Source: Rhodocyclaceae bacterium UBA6160 | Lineage (GTDB): Bacteria; Pseudomonadota; Gammaproteobacteria; Burkholderiales; Rhodocyclaceae | NCBI GenBank assembly: GCA_002422995.1 | Contig: DIUK01000105.1 | Coordinates: 18,128-35,825 of the forward strand | Direction: 5' to 3' | Length of the DNA: 17,698 nucleotides | Shown here: positions 7,586 through 14,221 of the stretch, in pieces | How positions within the stretch are numbered: position 1 is the first letter of the stretch | Layout: the number at the start of each line of letters is the position of its first letter | Program-made: the position numbers and the translations under genes | Notes under the pieces: model-generated | Databases searched by the model: none | What the model was told of the DNA's origin: nothing | What the model saw: only the letters and a program-made list of their open reading frames with translations

Positions 7586-7940
7586 TGAAATAACCTTTCT
7601 CGCCGTTGAACTCCAACGGGATTTTGCCTTCGTCGGCGGTGATGTTGGAATCACCCACAAAGAAAGCGCCGGTAAGCGTGTAGATCATATCGTTTGCCAA
7701 CTCTGCCGTGATGACCATGTCAGTGGCGGTGGTGATTTTTTCCAGCGGGAAAGCGCCCGTGAAAATGAAATCGCCAGCAAGCCTAGGTGCGCGGGCAACC
7801 TCTTTGAAACCAGCGACGCCGCCCAAACTCATGACGGCTTCACGCGTGGTGTTCGACACTGGAAGTTCAAGGGAACCCTCTAACTCCAGCTGCTCACCAT
7901 CCACTTTAATGTAGCAGGTACCTGCAATTTTTTTAGCCAT
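7578..7940 (-). CDS. tail tube protein (Mu gpM family)
   Basis: A 120-residue protein that stacks as hexameric rings to form the inner tube. It begins MAKKIAGTCYIKVDGEQLELEGSLELP, followed by TREAVMSLGGVAGFKEVARAP, then PLEKITTATDMVITAELAND and YTLTGAFFVGDSNI. This is the Mu gpM-type tube pattern at usual length, with mostly beta strands. The start at 7940 has AAGGAG 8 bases upstream (7949-7954), overlapping the sheath stop codon; this is one of the best ribosome sites in the window and suits a very abundant protein. The stop overlaps the start of the chaperone gene by 8 bases. Confidence 0.93.
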   Translation of the reverse strand: MAKKIAGTCYIKVDGEQLELEGSLELPVSNTTREAVMSLGGVAGFKEVARAPRLAGDFIFTGAFPLEKITTATDMVITAELANDMIYTLTGAFFVGDSNITADEGKIPLEFNGEKGYFNA

Positions 7941-7952
7941 GTTTTATGCTCC

Positions 7953-9446
7953 TTAGGTTGTTGGATATTGCAGACGGAACTGGTTAAGAACCGCCAAGAC
8001 GCTGAGTGAGTTCACATAATCAGGCGGCAGCAATACGTTGACGCGATTCGGATTATTGGAATCGCGCTCTACGATGAGATTCGCCTGAAAACTTTTGGAA
8101 TCTTCCACGATGCCATCACGCTCCATTTCGGCATAGGCTGCGATCAGTTCGCCGCGAATGACTGATGGGGTGACGATGGCCTGACCTGCACCAAAGCGGG
8201 TGTTATCGTTTGCCAGCTTATGGCGCGGATATTTCTGGGTGAAGCGCGCTTTAAGGTTACGCAGCACATAAGCACTGGTGAAAAGCGTGATCACATCGAA
8301 ATAGCTAGGGTCTGCCTGATTAAAGGCATTTTTCTGGTAGGTGGTAATGCCCCGCACAATGCGCAGCACGCCGCCAGCAACATAGCCGGGGGTGATGCCA
8401 TAAGAGAGCAGCGACTGCTGTTCCGTGATAAGCCAGCGCTTACCGGCGCGGGCTGGCAGGATGCCAAAAAGCTCACCCGTTTGCGTCGGGCGGGCGGGGT
8501 CGATAGAGAGATATTTTGCATTGCGTGCACAAAATGCGGCCGCAATTTCCCAAACAGGGCTTTGCACATCGGCCTCATAGCCAAATGCGCACGCGTGCTG
8601 GTCATTACGGCCACCGCCAAACGTGGTGAGTGCGCCGAGCGTGCCGCGATAGGCGTAGAAAACACCACCGTAAATCTGGCGATTCCAAGACCAGCGGCCA
8701 GAGGAATCGTTCAATTCGGTTTGCAGGGCATTGAGGCTCGTATTGTCGTTATACGGCAGTGCGATGAAATCATAAGGCTCATCACCCATATTGGTGATCG
8801 CCGTGGTGAGTACGGGATTGGTAGCGCCGCTGGTCATAGCGGTTGGCGTTACCGTAATGCCCGCAGGCGTGGATTCGCCGCCGGTTGCACCGTAATAGTT
8901 GCAGAGCACCTGAATATCATTGCCTGCAACGCCTTTATTGCGGGCGGTCAGGGTAACAACGCCGGACGCCGGGGAAGCCGTAACCGGAAGGTCGGTATTG
9001 GCATTCACAGCAGCGGCAATGGCGGTGGCCACCTGCGTAGCGGTCATGCCAGCGGTGATGCCGACGTTGACAACATGGCCAGCGATATAAAGCGCAATGG
9101 TACCAGATGCCGTGGTGGTGCCCACGGTGGTGACGGTACCACTTGCAGCGACGGCAGCGCCATCATCATCAAGAGGAAGGCACCATACTTCGCCAAAGCT
9201 ATCGTTGGCGCGGTAGGCGGCCATCATCGCTGCCAGCATGGAGCCGGGGCCGAAGAAACTTTTGGCCTGGTCGATGCTGGAAACCAGCACGGGCACGTTT
9301 GCGGTGGCACTGCCAGCGGCGAGTTTCTGGCCGATGAGCAATGCACGCTGGTCTTGCAGGAAATACCCCGCCTGTGAATTGTCCATCTCCGCAAAGAACA
9401 GCGGGGTTTTGACGTTAGCGGGAATGTTTTGGAAGCTGACTGACAT
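7953..9446 (-). CDS. contractile tail sheath protein (Mu gpL family)
   Basis: The 497-residue protein that polymerises around the tube and contracts to drive it through the host envelope. The start SVSFQNIPANVKTPLFFAEMDNS, then QRALLIGQKL, and the SSIDQAKSFFGPGSMLAAMMAAY segment are classic for Mu gpL and relatives. Residues about 100-185 form a Ser/Thr/Ala-rich beta insertion with GMTATQVATAIAAAVN, the surface-exposed domain. The C-terminal half, with LRIVRGITTYQKNA, YVLRNLKARFTQKYPRHKLA and VERDSNNPNRVNVLLPPDYVN, is the conserved interlocking core. ATG 9446 has an AGAGG site. Its presence makes this a myovirus. It lies 12 bases before the tube gene, in the expected order. Confidence 0.96.
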   Translation of the reverse strand: MSVSFQNIPANVKTPLFFAEMDNSQAGYFLQDQRALLIGQKLAAGSATANVPVLVSSIDQAKSFFGPGSMLAAMMAAYRANDSFGEVWCLPLDDDGAAVAASGTVTTVGTTTASGTIALYIAGHVVNVGITAGMTATQVATAIAAAVNANTDLPVTASPASGVVTLTARNKGVAGNDIQVLCNYYGATGGESTPAGITVTPTAMTSGATNPVLTTAITNMGDEPYDFIALPYNDNTSLNALQTELNDSSGRWSWNRQIYGGVFYAYRGTLGALTTFGGGRNDQHACAFGYEADVQSPVWEIAAAFCARNAKYLSIDPARPTQTGELFGILPARAGKRWLITEQQSLLSYGITPGYVAGGVLRIVRGITTYQKNAFNQADPSYFDVITLFTSAYVLRNLKARFTQKYPRHKLANDNTRFGAGQAIVTPSVIRGELIAAYAEMERDGIVEDSKSFQANLIVERDSNNPNRVNVLLPPDYVNSLSVLAVLNQFRLQYPTT

Positions 9447-9459
9447 GGCGATTTACCTC

Positions 9460-9654
9460 TTAGTTTGGTTGTTTGGTTGCTTTGCCGCTTTTAGGCGCGG
9501 GTTCTTCTACGATTGTGATATCTCCATCCAGCAGGCGGCGATTCCAATACTGGTCCAGTTCTACTTTGCGGCCTTCTGCGGGCAGCGCATCGTTCATGTA
9601 CGGGTCTGGCACGATGCGGTTTTCGACTGGTTTAATGTGTGTAAGCGTGTTCAT
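9460..9654 (-). CDS. DUF2635 small tail-region protein
   Basis: A 64-residue protein matching the DUF2635 pattern found just before the sheath gene in Mu-like phages: KPVENRIVPDPYMNDALPAEGRKVE, then YWNRRLLDGDITIVEE. Here a PxG-type turn and an aromatic-Arg-Arg-Leu-x-Asp-Gly-Asp motif are diagnostic. Its function is not established. A role in sheath assembly or sheath gene expression has only position in its favour. The C-terminus is short and basic. It starts at 9654 by its strong GGAGG site and ends 13 bases before the sheath gene. The family call is good, the function unknown. Confidence 0.8.
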   Translation of the reverse strand: MNTLTHIKPVENRIVPDPYMNDALPAEGRKVELDQYWNRRLLDGDITIVEEPAPKSGKATKQPN

Positions 9655-9658
9655 GGAG

Positions 9659-9663
9659 CCTCC
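9659..9663 (-). promoter_or_regulatory. ribosome binding site that fixes the DUF2635 gene start
   Basis: GGAGG sits 4 bases before ATG 9654. The longer reading from 9690 would need a TTG inside the preceding gene and has no comparable site, so 9654 is the better start. Confidence 0.75.
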
Positions 9664-9670
9664 GAGGGGA

Positions 9671-10252
9671 TTAGGTGTTTGGTAAATCAATTTTTAGCTT
9701 GTGCTCAATGCGGCCATCCGGGCCGGGCGATTGAATGTTTGGGTCAGCGGCGGGGTCGATCATGTCGACGCTAACGTCGATGCCTTCGATAAACGGCAAG
9801 GCTTCCAGCTGCTCATGCTGATAAGTATCGCCATCCCCAATTTCGATTTCGCAGCCGAATTCAAACTGGTACCAAAGACGGTTGCGGTCCATTTTCACCA
9901 GAGCGCCGCCCTGATATTCGATAGGCGTGTGATCTGCGGTCATCTCCCAGCCAAGCAAGGCTTTCCAAAGCACACTGCGGGCGTCGTCCACAGCGTTTGA
10001 AGAATCTTGACCGCGCTCATCGGCGGTGTTCGACACCACCACAATGACGGCGAAGCTTTCTTTTAGCAGCTGGCGATATCCATTATTACTGCGGTTTGGC
10101 TCGGCATTATCATCTAAGGGCACCACAAAAGCGGATGGCACGGCAACATTTGCCTTTTCTGGCAGGTTGCTGAATTCCGCCGCACCAAATACCCTGCGGG
10201 TGAAATATGGGCTGCGCTCCCGTAATGCCTTTATGATAGGGTTTAGTTTCAT
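9671..10252 (-). CDS. tail terminator protein
   Basis: A 193-residue protein of the phage tail terminator type, which caps the growing tube and sheath at the head-proximal end and fixes tail length. Visible features are an N-terminal helix, the hydrophobic PSAFVVPLDD strand, NGYRQLLKESFAVIVVVSN, and the helix SNAVDDARSVLWKALLGWEM followed by YQGGALVKMDRNRLWYQFEFGCEIEI. That strand-helix-strand order fits the lambda gpU-like fold in Mu-type and P2-type tails. Its start is ATGA-coupled to the preceding gene, and the stop lies 16 bases before the next ATG. The family is assigned by pattern and by its place at the head-tail border. Confidence 0.75.
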   Translation of the reverse strand: MKLNPIIKALRERSPYFTRRVFGAAEFSNLPEKANVAVPSAFVVPLDDNAEPNRSNNGYRQLLKESFAVIVVVSNTADERGQDSSNAVDDARSVLWKALLGWEMTADHTPIEYQGGALVKMDRNRLWYQFEFGCEIEIGDGDTYQHEQLEALPFIEGIDVSVDMIDPAADPNIQSPGPDGRIEHKLKIDLPNT

Positions 10253-10719
10253 TTTCGGGCCACCAGCGCATCAATCATTGCATCACGAAGCGCAACGCGG
10301 GTTGCTGCCTCTCTTGCCTTAAGCGCATCTGGCATAGGGCTTTTGCGCGGAGCGATGCGCCAAATGCCATTTTTTGCCTGTGTCTTATGGCCTTTTGTCC
10401 TTGGTTTTCCTGTAACGCCAGCCGCTAGAATTGCCGGGTAGAAGTCACTCATACCCTCAACTTTAACGGGACCGATTGCAGCCCATAGGCCACCACTTCC
10501 GCCCCGGCGCCGGGCCATCAAAACTTTGATGGCGCGCTGCATTAAACCTGTCATTTTACCGGGATATTCACCGGGATTCGATACGGCCTTGCGGGCGATC
10601 AGGCGGCGGGCGTTTTTCCTAACCTCGCCTGCTTCCTTGCGGATGGCAGAGCGCACGCGCTTTCCGTCGAAATCAATCTCGCTGTAGCCGCTGAGCGCAA
10701 CATGGACGTCTAAAGTCAT
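10249..10719 (-). CDS. HK97 gp10-like neck / tail completion protein
   Basis: A 156-residue basic protein in the slot between head closure and tail terminator. The pattern EAGEVRKNARRLIARKAVSNPGEYPGKMTGLMQRAIKV, then GLWAAIGP and SDFYPAILAAGV, matches the HK97-gp10-like family, whose members help complete the head-tail interface or tail. The C-terminal ALKAREAATRVALRDAMIDAL is a helix common in the family. ATGA overlaps occur at both ends of the gene, with the head closure gene before and the tail terminator after. A minor tail protein role is the alternative; the sequence alone does not settle which ring it joins. Confidence 0.72.
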   Translation of the reverse strand: MTLDVHVALSGYSEIDFDGKRVRSAIRKEAGEVRKNARRLIARKAVSNPGEYPGKMTGLMQRAIKVLMARRRGGSGGLWAAIGPVKVEGMSDFYPAILAAGVTGKPRTKGHKTQAKNGIWRIAPRKSPMPDALKAREAATRVALRDAMIDALVARK

Positions 10720-11075
10720 GGCGCTACACTCTGGCCGAGTTCTTCGACTTCAATAACCGTGAAGCGTCGGGCACCGTTAGCATCACTGATGCGGTGCGGG
10801 CGATAGCTCATACCATCGCATTCCAGCTGGTAGTCGCCCGTTATATTGCTGGGCCAAGTCGTTTCGGGCCAGCGGCGCACGATCATGCGATGCGTCACCG
10901 TGGTATCTGTCTGCTTTGACCCGTAATAGGTGCCACCGCCTACAGGCTCTATATTAGCCCATACAGTGGCGATAGGGTCAAAGGTCGCCTGCACATCATA
11001 ATCACCGTCAGGCTCGTCCGTGCGGCGCTTTATGACCAAGCGGCGGTTAAGCTTGCCGATAGATGGGAGCTTCAT
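10716..11075 (-). CDS. head closure / head-tail joining protein
   Basis: A 119-residue neck protein of the Phage_H_T_join group (HK97 gp7, SPP1 gp16-like) that seals the filled head and gives the tail its docking surface. Typical features are the opening GKLNRRLVIKRRTDEPD, a central VWANIEPVGGGTYYGSKQTDTTVTH, the MIVRR strand and the C-terminal YRPHRISDANGARRFTVIEVEE. The protein is mostly beta, as expected for the barrel fold of the family. It begins directly after the connector stop and ends in an ATGA overlap with the following gene. The family call rests on pattern, length and order together. Confidence 0.85.
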   Translation of the reverse strand: MKLPSIGKLNRRLVIKRRTDEPDGDYDVQATFDPIATVWANIEPVGGGTYYGSKQTDTTVTHRMIVRRWPETTWPSNITGDYQLECDGMSYRPHRISDANGARRFTVIEVEELGQSVAP

Positions 11076-11651
11076 TTAAGCCTCCATGATGCGATATGCG
11101 TCGAGCAGTCCCGTAAAGAATGAGTCGGAAAGGGTGCTGGTTATGCCCAGCACTTCGGTTTCCCTGTTTTCATAAAGGTTGCCAACTTGTAGCAAAATCC
11201 ACTGACAAATAGGCTGGGGCACTTTATCTGCCGTGGTGCCATACCCTGCTTTATAGCGAACCTTCACCGCCTCCAAATCTTGGCAAGTGGCAGGCCACGA
11301 CAGGCCGAATGCGGGCACCAAGAGAGCAGGTTCATAGCTGGATTTAAGCTTGTATTTATCGCTGGCGAGTGTTTGTTCTGCGCCAGCGGTATCGAGATAT
11401 TTCACTGTGACGATTTCTGTCACTTTTGCCTTGCGCAGCTTAAGGGCGGTTTCGAAGCGGGTAAAGGTCGCTTCCCAAACCGTTTCCAGCAGCGTGCGCT
11501 GGAGATAGTTTTCTGCCTGCGTGCGCGCCGAGGTAATATAGTTGCTAATCAGGTCATCATCTTCATCATGGTCCACGCGCAAATGAGCCTTCGCCTCCGC
11601 TAGGGTAATAGGCTCTAGCGAAGGCGGGTTTATCAGGGCGGTGATTGGCAT
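11076..11651 (-). CDS. head-tail connector, gp6-like / phiE125 gp8 family
   Basis: A 191-residue adaptor that binds beneath the portal ring and begins the neck. The N-terminus PSLEPITLAEAKAHLRVDHDEDD, followed by LISNYITSARTQAENYLQR, is the hallmark of the gp6-like connector family, where an acidic turn joins two helices. The middle holds beta strands (VTEIVTVKYLD), and the C-terminal helical part contains the usual QPICQWILLQVGNLYENRE. Length and place, after the capsid and before the head closure gene, agree with HK97 gp6 and phiE125 gp8. Its TAA is immediately followed by the next gene's ATG, so translation is probably coupled. Confidence 0.88.
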   Translation of the reverse strand: MPITALINPPSLEPITLAEAKAHLRVDHDEDDDLISNYITSARTQAENYLQRTLLETVWEATFTRFETALKLRKAKVTEIVTVKYLDTAGAEQTLASDKYKLKSSYEPALLVPAFGLSWPATCQDLEAVKVRYKAGYGTTADKVPQPICQWILLQVGNLYENRETEVLGITSTLSDSFFTGLLDAYRIMEA

Positions 11652-11657
11652 GGGGAC

Positions 11658-12056
11658 CTAGATGGAGATGACTTTAGCGTTTTCGAGGGTGAGCGCGTAA
11701 GCAACTGCGGGCGCGCTATTGTCGGCGTGGCCACCTTCAACCAGCCATTTTGCGGTGGCGGCATCGGTGGAAACCACCTGATTGGCCGGCACATCAACGC
11801 CTTTGATTTGCGTCGCTGCTAAAACGCGGAGTTTCACAGTTCCTTTTGCGGTTTTTTCCGCAGGCGCAGAAGGCTGTTCATTCGCCGTATCTGCGGTGTT
11901 ATCACCAGTTTCCGCATCAGGTGCAGGAGGTGTATTGGTGGTTTCATCCGCAGGCGTTGTAGGTTTTTCAGCAGTCGCTTCGGGCGCTTTCTTTGCAGCA
12001 GGTGCGGCCTTTGCCGCTGCCTTTGCATCTTTAGCTTTTTGGAATTTGCTCGTCAT
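11658..12056 (-). CDS. small Ala/Pro-rich head-region protein
   Basis: A 132-residue protein of unproven function. Residues 1 to about 70 are low complexity, first Lys/Ala-rich and then Ala/Pro/Thr/Glu-rich, and are probably disordered. Residues 72-116 look like a small folded domain (KGTVKLRVLAATQIKGVDVP, then ATAKWLVEGGHAD), resembling the short beta domain seen in DUF7210-type phage proteins found beside capsid genes. A head accessory or decoration role is possible from position alone. The start ATG 12056 has GGGAG about 7 bases upstream. It is the first gene past the strong capsid terminator, so it depends on readthrough. Certain as a gene, unsure in function. Confidence 0.75.
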   Translation of the reverse strand: MTSKFQKAKDAKAAAKAAPAAKKAPEATAEKPTTPADETTNTPPAPDAETGDNTADTANEQPSAPAEKTAKGTVKLRVLAATQIKGVDVPANQVVSTDAATAKWLVEGGHADNSAPAVAYALTLENAKVISI

Positions 12057-12076
12057 GGGTATCTCCCGATGGAATT

Positions 12077-12112
12077 AAAAAAAACCTTAGGGGCCGGATT
12101 TTACCCGGCCCC
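12077..12112 (-). terminator. strong intrinsic terminator after the capsid gene
   Basis: On the minus strand GGGGCCGG (12112-12105) pairs with CCGGCCCC (12097-12090) around a 7-base loop. Outer AAACC and GGTTT arms extend the stem across a small internal loop. Eight T residues follow at 12084-12077. The element fills the 83-base gap between the capsid gene and the next gene and lies 18 bases past the inverted repeat at the capsid stop. Confidence 0.92.
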
Positions 12113-12130
12113 TTTGGTTTGACCTGTCAG

Positions 12131-12161
12131 CTATCAGAATTAGGTGGCCGAATTCTGATAG
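12131..12161 (-). repeat. perfect 11-bp inverted repeat over the capsid stop codon
   Basis: CTATCAGAATT at 12131-12141 and its exact complement AATTCTGATAG at 12151-12161 flank a 9-base spacer. The TAA stop of the capsid gene (12142-12140) lies at the inner edge of one arm, and the other arm encodes part of the last codons. No T run follows directly, so it is not a terminator by itself. It could stabilise the capsid message against 3' exonucleases. Confidence 0.75.
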
Positions 12162-13354
12162 AGTTTCACAGCTGCGGTATCGAGCAACGTGCCGCCATGG
12201 CGGGACCATTGCAGGAAGCCCACCTGACCCAGCTTCGTGTAAGCCGAATCGGTAAAGCGGAACAGTTCCGCAGCCATCGCATCGCGGATGGTGTAGAAGC
12301 TGAAATCGCCAAACGCGATGGATTTGGCATTGGCTGCCATAACCGCGACGTCTTGGTTGATGATGACAGGATACCCCAGCAGGGTATCTTGCATTTTGCC
12401 CGCAAGGCCATCGTAGCCGGGGATAAAGATAGGGCGACCTGCACTATCTTTAAGCTTGCGGATAACCTTGAGCGATGCATCGTTCATCATGAAGGCGCAG
12501 TTACCCAGAGCGCGGTAAGCAGGGTCAACCGAATGCACCAGATCAATGAGGTCATCGACGATGACGGTCAGCGTCTGGCCGGTGGTGCCCGTTTTACCAA
12601 CAGACGCAGCGGTGATAACACCCTTAGGCTGGGATGAACCCGTACCCGTGGTGAAATACGCGTTGGTGGCGCGGAAAACGCGGGTAGCGCAGCGCTGGCG
12701 TACCAGTGCTTCCACATCAACAACCGCATCTTGCAGAAGCTCATAAGGCACAGCTACGATTTTGGAGCTGAACTTATAAGTTGGCAGCGCAACGGTGCCA
12801 AAGGTTGGGTCTGCACCGGTTGCGGTGGTGTTTTGGGCAATGAGTTCACCCACTTCTGCGGTGCCATCGGTGGTTGGGAAGCTAAGATCGTTACCGCTGG
12901 TGGTTTTCAGGATAGTAGCAACTTCGCGCATACCGCCGAAAGCTTTGAGCGAGTCGATAAGCTTTTCTGCCACGCTTGCTGGAACAGCATAGCCGCCCTC
13001 AGATGGCGTGGTGGTGCTCATGGTTGCACGAATGTGCGCCCATTCTTCCGAAGTGATTGCTGCATCACCGCCGCGAAGCCACTTATTGTAAAGCTCGTTG
13101 CCGATGCTCTTGGTATCGCGCAGGTTTTTACCAGCGGTTTCGATGATCTGGTTGTTAAGCGTTTCGTCCTTAACAAGGTCCAGCACTGCTTCGGCGCGTT
13201 TGAGTTCGCCTTTCTTAGCTTCGATGGCCGTCATGGATTCATCGTATTTAGCCTGATCTTGGGCGGTCCATTGCTGGTCCTTTTTGCCTTCGACAAGGGC
13301 GCGAACTTCTTTGGCAAGAGCAGCGATTTGCTCCCGCAGGGCTTGAATGCTCAT
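12140..13354 (-). CDS. major capsid protein, HK97 fold, with delta domain
   Basis: The 404-residue building block of the icosahedral shell. Residues 1 to about 110 are helical and charged (LREQIAALAKEVRALVEG, then KKGELKRAEAVLDLVKDE), matching the scaffolding delta domain that the upstream protease removes. Cleavage probably falls in the linker TMSTTTPSEGGYAVP near residues 111-125. The remainder has the HK97 pattern: GGYAVPASVAEKLID, the E-loop/P-domain segment, VPYELLQDAVVDVEALV, then GSSQPKGVI, CAFMMNDASLKVIRKLKDS and a C-terminal AFGDFSFYTIRDAM. ATG 13354 has a GGAG site 7 bases upstream. The gene is bounded by terminators on both sides and an inverted repeat covers its stop codon, suggesting special control of its dose. 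Confidence 0.96.
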   Translation of the reverse strand: MSIQALREQIAALAKEVRALVEGKKDQQWTAQDQAKYDESMTAIEAKKGELKRAEAVLDLVKDETLNNQIIETAGKNLRDTKSIGNELYNKWLRGGDAAITSEEWAHIRATMSTTTPSEGGYAVPASVAEKLIDSLKAFGGMREVATILKTTSGNDLSFPTTDGTAEVGELIAQNTTATGADPTFGTVALPTYKFSSKIVAVPYELLQDAVVDVEALVRQRCATRVFRATNAYFTTGTGSSQPKGVITAASVGKTGTTGQTLTVIVDDLIDLVHSVDPAYRALGNCAFMMNDASLKVIRKLKDSAGRPIFIPGYDGLAGKMQDTLLGYPVIINQDVAVMAANAKSIAFGDFSFYTIRDAMAAELFRFTDSAYTKLGQVGFLQWSRHGGTLLDTAAVKLYQNSAT

Positions 13355-13379
13355 AGGTAATCTCCATTTTAGTTGAAAT

Positions 13380-13408
13380 AAAAAAGGCCGCCCTCAAAGA
13401 GAACGGCC
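13380..13408 (-). terminator. intrinsic terminator between protease and capsid genes
   Basis: Read on the minus strand, the arms GGCCGTTCTC and GAGGGCGGCC form a 10-bp stem (two G-U pairs) around a TTT loop at 13408-13386. Six T residues follow at once at 13385-13380, then ATTT. The plus strand has no T run on the other side, so the signal works in the operon direction only. It sits in the 78-base gap before the capsid gene, the largest gap but one in the operon. Confidence 0.85.
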
Positions 13409-13432
13409 CAAGGCTGCAATCACGCGGGAGCG

Positions 13433-14221
13433 CTAGGCAGTTGCGATAGCCACTTCAAGCGTGCGCAGGAGGTGGCTGTGGTCGTGCGAATCATTTTCTT
13501 TTGCCGCTGGCGCTGGCTCAGCAGGTGCAGTTTCTTTAATGATAGGCTTTTCTGTGGGTTGAATAGGGGCGTTTTCGTAAGCCGAAAGATTCCAGTGACT
13601 GGAGCCTTCTGCCTTTGCAGCGCCTTCGCTGATTTTATCAGCAAAGCCAGCGTCCACGGCTTCTTGTGCAGAAAACCATGTTTCCTTTGCCATCCATTCG
13701 GCAATAACTTCTTGTTTATTTCCGGTGCGTTCGGCGTAGCTTTTGACAAGCGACGCGTCGATTTTGTCGAGCAGCTGGGCGGTTTTTGTAATATCTGCGG
13801 CGTTGCCCATGCAAATGGTCCACGCATTATGAATCATGATGAAACCGCCGCTAGCAATTTCGATTTCGTCAGCAGCAAGCATGATAAAGCTGGCAGCGGA
13901 GGCCGCGTAGCCATCAATGTGCGCTATGATGTTTGCCGGATGGTCGCGCAGCGCCTGTTCAATAGCACGGCCACCAAATACATCGCCGCCGGGGCAGTTG
14001 ATGCGCAGGTGAATGGTGTCGACCTTAAGTGCGCGAATATCCTTCACCAAACGCTCTGCGGAAACACCGCCAAACCATGCGGCTTCTGCGTCAGTGGCAA
14101 CGATGGCATCATAAAGATAGATCGTGGCTTCTTTATCAGCGGCTACAATGTTAGAGCGTGGAGCATCCGCTTTGTTATCAAAGAGGAGCTGCATTACCAT
14201 TTTTTGCGTCTGTCTTGGCAT
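13433..14221 (-). CDS. ClpP-like prohead maturation protease
   Basis: A serine protease of the ClpP/S14-like phage group that removes the capsid delta domain and itself during head maturation. The 262-residue form starts at 14221. It shows the oxyanion segment NCPGGDVFGG, the nucleophile region DGYAASAAS with the likely catalytic Ser at about residue 108, and MIHNAW with the catalytic His at about 131. The third position corresponds to AKETWFSAQEAVDAGFAD, where Glu stands at the place of ClpP's Asp, as is common in phage members. After about residue 200 the chain becomes Pro/Glu/Ala-rich with a HDHSH run, probably a flexible or self-cleaved tail. It lies between portal and capsid as expected, and a terminator follows it. 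Confidence 0.93.
   Translation of the reverse strand: MPRQTQKMVMQLLFDNKADAPRSNIVAADKEATIYLYDAIVATDAEAAWFGGVSAERLVKDIRALKVDTIHLRINCPGGDVFGGRAIEQALRDHPANIIAHIDGYAASAASFIMLAADEIEIASGGFIMIHNAWTICMGNAADITKTAQLLDKIDASLVKSYAERTGNKQEVIAEWMAKETWFSAQEAVDAGFADKISEGAAKAEGSSHWNLSAYENAPIQPTEKPIIKETAPAEPAPAAKENDSHDHSHLLRTLEVAIATA

Noticed and set aside
7586..7660. N-terminal extension of the tail chaperone from a TTG at 7660
   Set aside because: It lies inside the tail tube gene, and the family pattern begins at ATG 7585, which has AAAGG upstream.
8220..9377. 385-codon open frame on the plus strand
   Set aside because: It is fully antisense to the tail sheath gene, whose family pattern is clear. The translation shows no recognisable domain and is rich in Ala, Gly, His and Arg, as expected of a shadow frame.
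13355..13400. Possible capsid promoter: TTGAGG with TAAAAT
   Set aside because: The spacer would be 20 bases, the -35 box lies inside the terminator stem, and neither box is compelling. The stem explains the sequence better.
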